Assembly (NCBI GenBank): GCA_964472295.1
Contig: CAYYJQ010000005.1
Location: forward strand, 1-64,000
Direction: 5' to 3'
Source of the DNA: JAJRZX01 sp964472295
Lineage (GTDB): Bacteria > Desulfobacterota > GWC2-55-46 > JADFVP01
DNA: 64,000 nt
A program made the translations under genes and the position numbers. This document shows, in pieces, positions 1-8,774 of the stretch (position 1 is its first letter; each line of letters starts with the position of its first letter). The notes below the pieces were generated by a model that searched no databases, was not told where the DNA came from, and worked only from the letters and a program-made list of their open reading frames with translations.

Positions 1-29
1 CTTTTTTCTAAAAGAAAGCGGGAAAATTT
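1..29. repeat. Short hairpin repeat, cut by the window edge
   Basis: The first bases are the right half of the AAAAGAAAG hairpin repeat that recurs in most intergenic gaps. It sits just past the stop codon of the DUF3047 gene. Only the distal arm is inside the window. Confidence 0.7.
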
Positions 30-38
30 TTATCTTTC

Positions 39-821
39 TCACTCCACAGGCCCCTTCTTGAATGCAATGTTCCCATAGCAGGCCGTGGCGCGCCCGCCCG
101 TATTGTCGCTGTCCGTCATGACGGCAATGCCAGTAACCCTTGGCGGCCTTCTGCCAAAGGCCTTTATGTAGTCTTTATAGATGTTCTGCTCCTCGTTCAC
201 CCATTCATGGGCAAGGGAATTTCCGCTCTCCACGGCTATCATCATATCCCTTGCGGCATAGGTGTTTGGTAATATAGCGCCCTTTTCAAGCCTGTTGGCC
301 CAGATATAGTTAATGGCGCTCCCCGGCGGGCTCTGGCCAAAGACCTTCCCGGCTATGAGGGCCTCGCCTCTCTCCAGCACGGTCTCCATGGCAGGGTCCC
401 TGGCAAAGGTTACGTATACACGCGCCGCGTAATCATCCCCAGATTTTCTGCGGGCGTCGCCCTTTTCAAGAACCCCTCCTATCTTCCATCTCCAGGAGAT
501 AACCGGATACATGGCAGGGTCAAGGTCAATCTCCCTGTACAGGGCCGAGGCCGAGGCAGATGACTCGGCATGAAGACAGGCGCTGTCCCTGTCCTCTACA
601 ACGCTGTAAGTAGTGTGACGCCTTACGCCGGGAAAATTAAGGGGCTTCCACGGCATGGGGACCCCCTTCAGCGGTCCTGAAAAATCCCCTGCCAGCAGAG
701 GGCCCCCCTTTAGAGGGACCATGGCGCCGGCAATAAGAGTGGGCTTCAAGGAGAAAAGAGCCAGGAGGCCAAACCCCGCGATAAGCAGGGGATTTTTAAT
801 TGTACTCAGGAAGTGGCCCAT
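39..821 (-). CDS. DUF3047 family protein, probably exported
   Basis: A 260-residue protein resembling the DUF3047 family, recognised from the central WRWK segment (about residue 110) followed by a GDDYAARVYVTF stretch. The N-terminus has one hydrophobic stretch (about residues 11-31), read here as a signal peptide or anchor, so a periplasmic or envelope location is likely. The family has no established biochemical role. The gene starts 10 nt after the smc stop codon, so the two are probably co-transcribed, which says little about function. The ATG start is followed directly by the hydrophobic segment. The family call is from memory of its motifs. Confidence 0.7.
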   Translation of the reverse strand: MGHFLSTIKNPLLIAGFGLLALFSLKPTLIAGAMVPLKGGPLLAGDFSGPLKGVPMPWKPLNFPGVRRHTTYSVVEDRDSACLHAESSASASALYREIDLDPAMYPVISWRWKIGGVLEKGDARRKSGDDYAARVYVTFARDPAMETVLERGEALIAGKVFGQSPPGSAINYIWANRLEKGAILPNTYAARDMMIAVESGNSLAHEWVNEEQNIYKDYIKAFGRRPPRVTGIAVMTDSDNTGGRATACYGNIAFKKGPVE

Positions 822-831
822 GACAAGGCGC

Positions 832-3800
832 TCAGAATCTTACTGATACTATCTTCGAGACACCGGGTTCTTCCATGGTCACGCCATAGAGCCTGTCCAC
901 TACCTCCATGGTCCGCTTGTTGTGCGTAATGAGGATGAACTGGCTGATGTCGGAGATGTCGTGGACAAAGGCATTGAAGCGGTCGATATTGGCCTCGTCA
1001 AGCGGGGCGTCCACCTCGTCAAGGAGGCAGAAGGGGCTTGGCTTTATGAGGAATATGGAGAATATGAGCGAGACGGCGGTAAGGGCCTTCTCGCCGCCTG
1101 ATAGAAGCGAGATGTTCTGGAGTTTCTTTCCCGGCGGCTGGGCAACGATGTCGATGCCGGATTCGAGGATATTCGTCTCGTCCGTAAGGCGGAGCTCGGC
1201 GTGGCCTCCTCGGAAGAACTTTGGAAAGTTCTCTTTGAACCTGGCGTTTATCTCGTCAAAGGCGGCGCGGAACTTCGACCTGCTCGTCCTGTTGATACGT
1301 GCGATGGCCTTCATGAGCCCTTCCACGGACCTTGTAAGGTCCTCCTGCTGGGCAAGGAGAAATGTATGGCGCTCTTCAAGGTCGCGGTATTCCTCGAGGG
1401 CCGAGAGGCTTACCTCGCCCATGGCGAGAATCTTGGCGTGCAGGGCCTCGCGCTCTTCACGGAGTGAGGCAAGGACTTCCCGGGCCGTGCCGCCGCCCTC
1501 TTCAGGCCGGGCGTGCCCCTCCACCACAGTTGAGGACGCGGGAAGGTCGCCAAGGCCAAGGCCGTACCTCTCGGCAAGTTTCTCCTCGAGGTTCGCGGCC
1601 TGGAGCTCTATCTCCTTCAGGCCAAAACCCAGCGTGCCCTTCTCTTCCTCCACCTTTCTGGCCTTCTCCCCAAGGGCGCTGATCGCCCCTTCAATCCCGC
1701 TTACACGCTCCCTTATGGCCCCAAGGGCCTCTTCTTCTCTTGTCCTCTCTGACCTTAAGCCACCGAGTTCCTCGTAAAGCCCCTTGAGCCTGCTCCCAAG
1801 AGACAGGGCCTCTTCTCTCTTCTCCTCGACACCTGCCTCGGCACGGGCCTTTTCATCGAGCCTCGCCTCCTCTGTCCTCGAGAGTTCCTCCATGAGGACT
1901 TCCTGCTCGCAAAGGCGGGTCTCAAGGGCGCTACGCCGTTCCGTAAGACGCGCGAGCTCAACCTGCGAGGCCGTAACCCTCGCCTCTATGGCCTTCTTTT
2001 TTTCCTCTATGGCGGCCACCCCGGCTATGATGGCGCGAAGCCCTTCTTCGTCTTCCTTGAGGGCCTCTTCAAGCCCCACACGCTCATGGGCAAGTTCTCT
2101 CTTCTTCTCCTCTATCTCCGAGAGCGCGGCCCGTGCATCCTCCTGCTCCGCCCTAAGGTCTTCCCGCATCCGGACAAGGGACTCAAGTTCCTTTTCCTGC
2201 CTCTTTACCTCGCTACCCGTATTAACGCGTCTGAGCTCCACCATGTGGAGGTCTGACCTGAGTTCATCGAGCCTCTGTCCACCAGAGGCGACTTCGGCCT
2301 CAATCTGGGAGAGCGCCCCTGTAAGTTCGCCGAGGCGCGCCTCAAGGCTCGTGAGTTCGTTCTTTATTTCCCGTATTTCACCCCTTCTCTGGAGTATGCC
2401 GCTCTCCGTCCCGCCACGGCCCCCGGTTATGATGCCGTCAGGGCTGAGCCTCTCACCGGCGAGAGTCACAATGGAGCTGAATATGCCGTCTGTGCGCCAG
2501 AGGTCAAGGGCCTCGTTCATGTCCCTGACGATCATGGTATCTCCCATGAGGGCGGTAACAATGTGGCTGTAACCGTCACGGACCTTTATCTCCTCAACAA
2601 GGGGCCTTGCGCCATGCCTTGCCACAAGACCCGCGGGAACTGTGCTTGGCGTGGGGCGAAGGTCGCGTAGCGGCACGAAACTTCCCCTTCCGCCGGCGTT
2701 GGTCTTGAGAAAGCCTATGGCATCGAGCCCCTCTCCGTGTCCTTCCACTATAACGTACTCGAGCCTCTCGGCAAGGGCGGCCTCAACGGCCTTCTCATAG
2801 CCCGGGTTTGTCTCGATAAAATCTGCCACAATGCCATGAACGCCCTTGAGGTTCCCATCTTTCAGCACGGAACGCGCCCCAACCTGGATGTTCTCAAGGT
2901 TGCTCTCCATCTCCTCAAGGGTCTTTAGACGGGCGCTCGACGAGGCCCGCGCCTCTTTAAGGCCTTCAATCTCTACAAGCAAGGCCCTGCGTCTCTCCTC
3001 GAGCACGGCGAGCCTCTCGCGTAGCGCCTCTGCGTCCCTCTCCAGGGACTCTCCCTCGCTGGCCTCGCGGGCAAGGTCTTCTTTAAGGGCCAGGAGCGGG
3101 TTCTCAAGGGCCGCTATCTTCTCCCCTGCCGCAGAGAGGCCGGCGCCTGCCCTGGCCTCGCGCTCGCGCTGGCGTTGCTCGTCATCAATGGCGCTCTCAA
3201 GGGCATGCCTTATATCCGAGAGCCGCGCGCCGCTCTCTACAAGGCGCGCCTTTGTGCCCGATTCAAGGGAACTCTTTTCTCGAAGTTCGTCAAGGACACG
3301 GTCGAGTTTGTCCTCGAGACGTGAGAGCTCCTCCTGACCCCGCTCCATGGACTCAACGGCCTCGGAAAGAGACGACCTCGTCTCGCCAAGGCCCCCAAGG
3401 GCAAGGGTCTTTTTCTTCTCTATCTCATCCAACTCCAGGGAGAGGCGCTCGATGTTGCGCGTTAGTTCCTCCTCGCGTATACGCGCGAGCTCGGCCTGAC
3501 GCTCACCGGCGCCAAGTTCCTTCTCAAGGTTCGCCACCTTTTCCTCAATGGCCCGGTACCTCTGCTCAATGCCGGATAATTCCTCAAGGGCCGCGTCGCG
3601 CTCCTCCTCGAGCCCGGCCTTCTCGGCGCCGAGCCCTATGGCCCTGTCCACGGCCTCGGCCATCTTCTTCTCATTCCCGGACTTCTTCTCAATAAGCAGT
3701 GCGTATTCCAAGGAGGCAAGACCAAGGTCTATGTCCTTGAGAGTCTCCTTGGCGGCCCTGTACCTCTCGGCCTTCTTTGCCTGACGGTTAAGGGAGTTTA

Positions 3801-4413
3801 ATTGGCGCTTTACCTCGGCTATGATGTCGCCCACGCGAAGGAGGTTCTCCTTCGTGGACTCAAGCCTCCTTATGGCCGTGTCCCTCTTGTGCTTGAACCT
3901 GTTGATGCCCGCGGCCTCCTCGAAGAGAACCCTGCGCTCCTCAGGGCGGGCGTTCACGAGCCAGCTTACCTGGCCCTGCTCAACAATGGAGTACCCCTCC
4001 TTGCCTATGCCCGTGTCTGTAAAGAGGTCCACAATATCACGGAGACGGCAACGAACCTTGTTGATGTAGTACTCGCTCTCGCCTGACCTGTAGAGCCTGC
4101 GCGAGACCTCTATCTCGCTGAAAGAGGCGTAACGCATGGGGGCCCTTGCACGCTCATTGGCGAATGTAAGAACCACCTCGGCCATGCCAACGGGTTTACG
4201 GGCCTCGCTCCCATTGAAGATGATGTCCTCCATCTGCCTGCCCCGAAGACGCCTGGCGTTCTGTTCGCCCGTGACCCAGCGTATGGCGTCGATTACATTG
4301 CTCTTGCCGCACCCGTTGGGGCCTATAATGGCCGCGGGCTCGGCGGCAAAGTCAAGGGTGACCCTGTCAACAAAGGACTTGAAACCCTGTATGCTGAGTT
4401 TTTTTATGCGCAT
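832..4413 (-). CDS. smc: Chromosome segregation protein SMC
   Basis: A full-length 1193-residue SMC. The N-terminal head has the Walker A GPNGCGKSN (about residue 32) and the RRLRGRQMEDIIFNG stretch. Two long Glu/Lys/Arg-rich coiled coils flank a hinge at about residues 525-680. The C-terminal head has the LLSGGEKALTAV signature and the LLDEVDAPLDEAN Walker B/D-loop. It forms the ATP-driven clamp of the SMC-ScpAB condensin, which compacts and segregates sister chromosomes. Length and all ATPase motifs are canonical, so it should be functional. scpA and scpB are not in this window. The ATG at 4413 begins directly with the conserved MRIKKLSIQGFKSF. Confidence 0.97.
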   Translation of the reverse strand: MRIKKLSIQGFKSFVDRVTLDFAAEPAAIIGPNGCGKSNVIDAIRWVTGEQNARRLRGRQMEDIIFNGSEARKPVGMAEVVLTFANERARAPMRYASFSEIEVSRRLYRSGESEYYINKVRCRLRDIVDLFTDTGIGKEGYSIVEQGQVSWLVNARPEERRVLFEEAAGINRFKHKRDTAIRRLESTKENLLRVGDIIAEVKRQLNSLNRQAKKAERYRAAKETLKDIDLGLASLEYALLIEKKSGNEKKMAEAVDRAIGLGAEKAGLEEERDAALEELSGIEQRYRAIEEKVANLEKELGAGERQAELARIREEELTRNIERLSLELDEIEKKKTLALGGLGETRSSLSEAVESMERGQEELSRLEDKLDRVLDELREKSSLESGTKARLVESGARLSDIRHALESAIDDEQRQREREARAGAGLSAAGEKIAALENPLLALKEDLAREASEGESLERDAEALRERLAVLEERRRALLVEIEGLKEARASSSARLKTLEEMESNLENIQVGARSVLKDGNLKGVHGIVADFIETNPGYEKAVEAALAERLEYVIVEGHGEGLDAIGFLKTNAGGRGSFVPLRDLRPTPSTVPAGLVARHGARPLVEEIKVRDGYSHIVTALMGDTMIVRDMNEALDLWRTDGIFSSIVTLAGERLSPDGIITGGRGGTESGILQRRGEIREIKNELTSLEARLGELTGALSQIEAEVASGGQRLDELRSDLHMVELRRVNTGSEVKRQEKELESLVRMREDLRAEQEDARAALSEIEEKKRELAHERVGLEEALKEDEEGLRAIIAGVAAIEEKKKAIEARVTASQVELARLTERRSALETRLCEQEVLMEELSRTEEARLDEKARAEAGVEEKREEALSLGSRLKGLYEELGGLRSERTREEEALGAIRERVSGIEGAISALGEKARKVEEEKGTLGFGLKEIELQAANLEEKLAERYGLGLGDLPASSTVVEGHARPEEGGGTAREVLASLREEREALHAKILAMGEVSLSALEEYRDLEERHTFLLAQQEDLTRSVEGLMKAIARINRTSRSKFRAAFDEINARFKENFPKFFRGGHAELRLTDETNILESGIDIVAQPPGKKLQNISLLSGGEKALTAVSLIFSIFLIKPSPFCLLDEVDAPLDEANIDRFNAFVHDISDISQFILITHNKRTMEVVDRLYGVTMEEPGVSKIVSVRF

Positions 4414-4948
4414 GAAATATCCCCGGAAAATAGGCCTTGATATGGAGTGTTTTTATTGCGCAAATACTAACAGAAAATCATGCCTTTGTAAAGGGATAAA
4501 TACAATGGAATGTATCTGAATTTGTTGAGTAATACCATATGTTGGGATTTCCGGCAATAAAGAAAAAGAGCGGGTGATGGCAGGGGACAAGACCCGAAGG
4601 CAGGGGAAAACTGGAAGGACTGGTATGGCCAAAGTGCGCCCCAAGCGGAACCCACGGGAAAAAAGGGACAAAGCGGCTGGATGAACCCCCCCCGCTTTCT
4701 TTTGGAAAAAAGAAAGCGGGGCAAAGAAAACCAATATTCCGCAGGCCAAAGGAGGGAATAACTAAAAATCCACTCCATGGCCGTCCTCTTTAAAGTAAAA
4801 GGGGGCAAAGAAAACCAATATCCCGAAGGCCAAGGGAGGGAATATACAAAATTACGTCCCCATGGCACACATTTGGAGTTCAGTCAAAAAACACCGCGAG
4901 CCCTTGAGGGCTCGCGGTGTTCAAAAAGGCTTGCAACCCCCTATCCCC
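4414..4948. repeat. ppdK-smc intergenic region: hairpin repeat, tandem duplication, terminator
   Basis: This 535-bp gap has no credible gene. A perfect 13-bp-stem hairpin (CCCGCTTTCTTTT / AAAAGAAAGCGGG) lies at 4691-4720, followed by the CAAAGAAAACCAAT tail to 4735. From that tail onward a segment of about 63 bp is duplicated imperfectly (4718-4780 and 4802-4865). The ppdK terminator lies at 4885-4920. The smc-proximal 4414-4680 shows nothing I recognise apart from being the expected smc promoter region. Long minus-strand reading frames here are made mostly of repeat sequence and are not called. Confidence 0.75.
4885..4920 (-). terminator. Rho-independent terminator of ppdK
   Basis: Positions 4891-4920 form a perfect 14-bp GC-rich stem with a 2-nt centre (ACACCGCGAGCCCT / AGGGCTCGCGGTGT). 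In the minus-strand transcript the hairpin is followed directly by six T. It lies about 30 nt past the ppdK stop codon, the expected place for an intrinsic terminator of that gene. Confidence 0.9.
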
Positions 4949-7678
4949 CTAACTTGCCTTTTTTGTCTTTTTTTTCACGGCCTTCTTGGCCTTTCGCGGC
5001 CACTTTATAGCCGCCTGCGCCGCCGCGAGCCTTGCTATGGGCACGCGGAAGGGGGAGCAGGAGACATAATCAAGGCCCTGCTGATGACAAAACCCCACAG
5101 AAGCCGGGTCTCCTCCATGCTCTCCGCAGATACCCACCTTGAGCTTGGCCCGGGCCTTACGGCCCTTCTTCAGGCCCATCTCCACCAGCATACCAACGCC
5201 GTCCTGGTCAAGGGACTGGAAGGGGTCGCTCCTGAGGATACCCGCCTTCTTCTCGTCTACATAGTCTGGCAGGAACCTTCCGGCATCATCGCGCGAGAGG
5301 GCAAAGGTGAGCTGTGTAAGGTCGTTTGTGCCAAAGGAGAAAAACTCGGCCACCTCTGCTATCTTGTCGGCAAGGAGCGCGGCACGGGGGACTTCTATCA
5401 TGGAGCCTATGAGGTACCGTACCTTTACCTTGCGTTCTTTCATAACTGCTGTGGCAACTTCCCTGGTCCTCTCTGCGAGGATGGCAAGTTCTTTTGAGTC
5501 TATGACAAGGGGGAACATTATCTCCGGCGTTACGCGGAGTTTTTTCTTCTTGCAGTTGCAAGCCGCTTCCATGATGGCGCGCACCTGCATATCGAGTATC
5601 TCGGGGTAGGATATGCAGAGCCTTGACCCGCGTAGCCCGAGCATGGGGTTTGTCTCCTTCAGTTTCTCGATACTGCGCTTTACCTGCTTAAGGGGTATGC
5701 CGAGTTCATGGGCGAGCGCTCTCTGCTCCGCGTCCCTGTGGGGAACAAACTCATGGAGCGGCGGGTCGAGAAGGCGTATGGTTACGGGCTTTCCGGCCAT
5801 GGCCGTTAGTATGCCCTCAAAGTCCTTTCTCTGGTAGGGTAGGAGCTCGTCAAGGGCGCTCTGCCGTGTGGCGGGGTCGTTGGCGACTATCATCTTCTGT
5901 ATGGCAAGGCGCCGCTCCTCTGTATCAAAGAACATATGCTCTGTGCGGCAGAGCCCGATGCCCTCGGCACCCATGGCTATGGCCCTCTCGGCGTCATAGG
6001 GCGTATCCGCATTGGTCCTCACCTTGAGGGTGCGAACCCTGTCAACCCACTTCATGAGGGTCTTGTAGGCCGCAGGGGGCTCTGGTTTCACAAGGTTGAG
6101 TTTTGTGCTGAAGACCTCTCCCGTGGAACCGTTGAGGGTAATGTAATCGCCCTCACGGAGGGTTACGCCGCGGGAGGTAATGGCCTTTTCATTGGTGTCT
6201 ATCTGGAGTTCCGAGCACCCCACCACGCAGGATTTTCCCCACCCTCGCGCCACCACGGCCGCGTGAGAGGTCTTGCCACCCGTGGCAGTAAGTATGCCCT
6301 TTGCGGCGTGCATTCCGCCAACGTCCTCGGGACTCGTCTCCTGACGCACAAGGATTACGTCCTCGCCCTGGGCGCACCAGTCTTCCGCGTCCCTGGCGTT
6401 AAAGACTATCCTGCCCACGGCGGCGCCGGGAACGGCCTCGATGCCCTCGGCAAAGAGACTGGCCTTGAGATCGCCAAGGGATATGGCCGGATCGATTACA
6501 GGATAGAAGAGTCCCTCCATGTCTTTTGCCGAGATACGCGAGATGGCCTCTTCTTTAGTGGCAAGACCCTCCTTTACCATGTCCACGGCTATCTGGAAGG
6601 TGGCCGCCGGAGAACGCTTGCCCGTGCGTGTCTGGAGGATATAGAGCTTGCCCTCCTCAATGGTGAATTCGATGTCCTGCATGTCCTTGTAATGGGCCTC
6701 GAGTTTCGAGCGCACGGCATCGAGCTGTTTGTATACAGCGGGCATTATCTTCTTCAAGTCCGATAGATGGAGGGGGGTCCTGATGCCTGCCACCACGTCC
6801 TCGCCCTGGGCGTTCATGAGAAGGTCACCGTAGAATATGTCCTTGCCAGAGTTGGGGTCACGCGTGAAGCATACGCCTGTGCCAGAGTCGCCGCCCTTGT
6901 TACCAAAGACCATCTGCACGATATTGACGCCCGTGCCCTTGAGCCCGGTCATCTTCTCAACACGCCTGTAGGTGACGGCCTTATCGGCCATCCAGGAGCC
7001 TATTACCGCGTCTATGGCGCCCCAGAGCTGTTTCTTCGGGTCCTGCGGGAAGTCCTTTCCCGTGGCCTTTCTGTAAACCTTCTTCATGCGCCCTATAAGG
7101 GCCCCGAGCTCTTCTTCATTAACATCGGTGTCGAGGATTATTGCGTTTTTCTTCTTGAGGCGCTTTCTCGTGAGCTCGTTCTTTACGGCCTCAAGCTCAT
7201 TATCAAACTTCTCGCGCGGCACGCCCATGGCCGTGGAGCCGTACATGAGGATAAAGCGCCTGTAGGCATCGAGGGCAAAACGCCTGTTAGAGGTCTTCTC
7301 GGCAAGGCCCTCCACGGACTCGTCATTAAGACCAAGGTTCAGTATGGTCTCCATCATGCCAGGCATGCTCTGCGCCGCGCCTGAGCGAACGGAGACAAGA
7401 AGGGGGTCTTTCGAGTCGCCAAGCTTCTTGCCAACGAGGCGTTCGAGCTTCTTAAGGTGCCTTTCCACCTCTTTTGTAAAACCCGTGGGGTAACGCTTCT
7501 TGTGTTTGTAATAATAATCGCAGACATCGGTGGTTATGGTAAAACCCGCGGGCACGGGCAGGCCTATGTTGGTCATCTCGGCAAGCCCCGCGCCCTTGCC
7601 GCCGAGGAGTTCCTTCATGTGCCCCTTGCCCTCGGCCTTGCCTCCCCCAAAGAAGTAAACGTTTTTGTTAGTCGCCAT
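4949..7678 (-). CDS. ppdK: Pyruvate, phosphate dikinase
   Basis: A 909-residue PPDK, which interconverts pyruvate + ATP + Pi and PEP + AMP + PPi. The N-terminal nucleotide-binding part starts KNVYFFGGGKAEG with the LLGGKGAGLAEM loop. The mobile phosphohistidine domain shows GGKTSHAAVVARGWG, whose His is the phosphate carrier. The C-terminal TIM-barrel PEP/pyruvate domain has FGTNDLTQ and the GICGEHGGDP region. Length matches the usual 870-910. PPDK allows reversible, PPi-linked flux at the PEP/pyruvate node, common in anaerobes and autotrophs. A strong terminator follows the gene, so it is likely monocistronic. A C-terminal Lys-rich tail (about KKAKKAVKKKTKKAS) is a small peculiarity. Confidence 0.97.
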   Translation of the reverse strand: MATNKNVYFFGGGKAEGKGHMKELLGGKGAGLAEMTNIGLPVPAGFTITTDVCDYYYKHKKRYPTGFTKEVERHLKKLERLVGKKLGDSKDPLLVSVRSGAAQSMPGMMETILNLGLNDESVEGLAEKTSNRRFALDAYRRFILMYGSTAMGVPREKFDNELEAVKNELTRKRLKKKNAIILDTDVNEEELGALIGRMKKVYRKATGKDFPQDPKKQLWGAIDAVIGSWMADKAVTYRRVEKMTGLKGTGVNIVQMVFGNKGGDSGTGVCFTRDPNSGKDIFYGDLLMNAQGEDVVAGIRTPLHLSDLKKIMPAVYKQLDAVRSKLEAHYKDMQDIEFTIEEGKLYILQTRTGKRSPAATFQIAVDMVKEGLATKEEAISRISAKDMEGLFYPVIDPAISLGDLKASLFAEGIEAVPGAAVGRIVFNARDAEDWCAQGEDVILVRQETSPEDVGGMHAAKGILTATGGKTSHAAVVARGWGKSCVVGCSELQIDTNEKAITSRGVTLREGDYITLNGSTGEVFSTKLNLVKPEPPAAYKTLMKWVDRVRTLKVRTNADTPYDAERAIAMGAEGIGLCRTEHMFFDTEERRLAIQKMIVANDPATRQSALDELLPYQRKDFEGILTAMAGKPVTIRLLDPPLHEFVPHRDAEQRALAHELGIPLKQVKRSIEKLKETNPMLGLRGSRLCISYPEILDMQVRAIMEAACNCKKKKLRVTPEIMFPLVIDSKELAILAERTREVATAVMKERKVKVRYLIGSMIEVPRAALLADKIAEVAEFFSFGTNDLTQLTFALSRDDAGRFLPDYVDEKKAGILRSDPFQSLDQDGVGMLVEMGLKKGRKARAKLKVGICGEHGGDPASVGFCHQQGLDYVSCSPFRVPIARLAAAQAAIKWPRKAKKAVKKKTKKAS

Positions 7679-7990
7679 ACCCCCTCCAGAGTACCTTGTT
7701 CCAGTGTTTTTTGTTGCTCATGAAATCTTCAAGACAGGATTTTTTCGCTAAAAGACCCCGCATCGCGGGGCTGGTTTACAGCTGAGAGCATAGCAAAGAA
7801 CAAGAGAATTGTCATTAGATAATTTTGAAATTTTTGCCCTTTTGGGGCTTTTTTTCGGCGGACATTCGTGACCCCGGCAGGGAGCAAGGACGCGGGGCTC
7901 CGCCATGGGTGCGGGGAGGGCTCAAGCGCCGCCGCCAAGCCCCGCCAGGGCCACAGATAGAGAGCATATCAGAGGACTCGGCGAACTCCC
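7679..7990. other. bcp-ppdK intergenic region with two small hairpins
   Basis: This 312-bp gap has no credible gene. A 6-bp GC stem (CCCCGC / GCGGGG) lies at 7756-7770, followed on the minus strand by a short T-rich run; it may be a weak bcp terminator. Another short stem around 7834-7850 (GCCC TTTT GGGGC) is followed by seven T on the plus strand, so it would terminate plus-strand transcription although no plus gene is visible upstream. The ppdK promoter should lie near 7680-7740. Confidence 0.4.
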
Positions 7991-8458
7991 CTATGTGAGC
8001 GCCCCGAGCACCTCCTCTACGTGGCCCTTTACCTTTACGCCACGCCAGATCTTCTTGACAAGACCATCTTCACCTATGAGCACAGTAGAGCGGATTATGC
8101 CCATGCTTACCTTGCCGTACATCTTCTTCTCCCCATAGGCCCCGTACTCTGTGGCAACGGAACGGTCCGTGTCAGAGAGGAGCGGAAATGAGAGGCCGTG
8201 CTTGTCCCTGAAGCCCCTGTGCGACTTCACGCTGTCCGGGCTTACCCCGAGGACCACGGCGCCCTCGGCGCGAACACGCTCGATGTTGTCTCGAAAATCA
8301 CAGGCCTCTGTGGTGCATCCCGGGGTGTTGTCGCGGGGATAAAAGTAAAGCACTACCTTTTTACCGGCAAAATCACTTAGGCTGAAGACACGCTCTCCGC
8401 CCCCTTCGTCAATACCCGGAAGGCTGAAGTCCGGGGCCTTCTCATTTTCTCTTACCAT
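7991..8458 (-). CDS. bcp: Thioredoxin-dependent peroxiredoxin Bcp
   Basis: A 155-residue atypical 2-Cys / BCP-type peroxiredoxin that reduces H2O2 and organic hydroperoxides using thioredoxin. The motif YPRDNTPGCTTEACDFRD carries the peroxidatic Cys48 and the nearby resolving Cys53, the PrxQ arrangement. The protein begins NEKAPDFSLPG, a standard start of the fold. Length matches the family. It is a single gene on the minus strand, facing the plus-strand diguanylate cyclase across a palindrome-rich gap (8459-8774). Confidence 0.95.
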   Translation of the reverse strand: MVRENEKAPDFSLPGIDEGGGERVFSLSDFAGKKVVLYFYPRDNTPGCTTEACDFRDNIERVRAEGAVVLGVSPDSVKSHRGFRDKHGLSFPLLSDTDRSVATEYGAYGEKKMYGKVSMGIIRSTVLIGEDGLVKKIWRGVKVKGHVEEVLGALT

Positions 8459-8492
8459 GGCCGAGCCTCCTTGAATCGCAACTTGAATTTAA

Positions 8493-8640
8493 GGAAAGTC
8501 TGATTAATTCAGACTTTCCAGCAACACATGGATGTGTTGCCATTTTCTATAACTGTAAGTTATTGAAAATGTAAGAAAAAGAAAAACCGCGCTTTTTCTT
8601 TGACCTCTCTCCTTAATTCAGGGACGAATTAAGGAGAGGT
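8493..8640. repeat. Array of five consecutive palindromes
   Basis: Five inverted repeats follow one another: 8493-8519 (AGTCTGATTAATTCAGACT core), 8521-8540 (9-bp perfect stem, 2-nt centre), 8541-8571 (7 + 6 bp stems), 8578-8601 (9-bp stem, 6-nt loop) and 8607-8638 (13-bp stem, 6-nt loop). The first core recurs at 40537 and 43014. The array sits between the divergent bcp and GGDEF genes. No match to a known RNA family is apparent to me. Confidence 0.8.
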
Positions 8641-8710
8641 TCCTCAAGGGGATACCGGACTTTATTATCATCCAGAAAAGCGGCGCGGTCAAGGCATACC
8701 CTAAGCGTAG

Positions 8711-8743
8711 TTGACAGCCTTGCCATTCATCTGTTAATTTTAA
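8711..8743 (+). promoter_or_regulatory. Candidate sigma70-type promoter for the REC-GAF-GGDEF gene
   Basis: A perfect TTGACA lies at 8711-8716. The AT-rich segment TTAATTTTAAT follows 17-21 nt downstream and could hold a loose -10. The downstream gene begins at 8775. The -10 match or spacing is poor, so this is tentative. Confidence 0.35.
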
Positions 8744-8774
8744 TGTGCAGGAAATACTGAAAGGTCCCTCCCAA

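Noticed and set aside
908..1777. Long plus-strand frames opposite smc, ppdK and other genes
   Set aside because: They are antisense shadows of GC-rich coding sequence with Ser/Arg-rich composition and no domain signature.
4467..4868. Long minus-strand reading frames (98 and 133 residues) between ppdK and smc
   Set aside because: They are translated repeat and tandem-duplication sequence, overlap each other in different frames, run up to the ppdK terminator and resemble no protein family.
8493..8640. Possible CRISPR-like array
   Set aside because: The five palindromes differ from one another and there are no equal-length spacers; no cas genes are present in the window.
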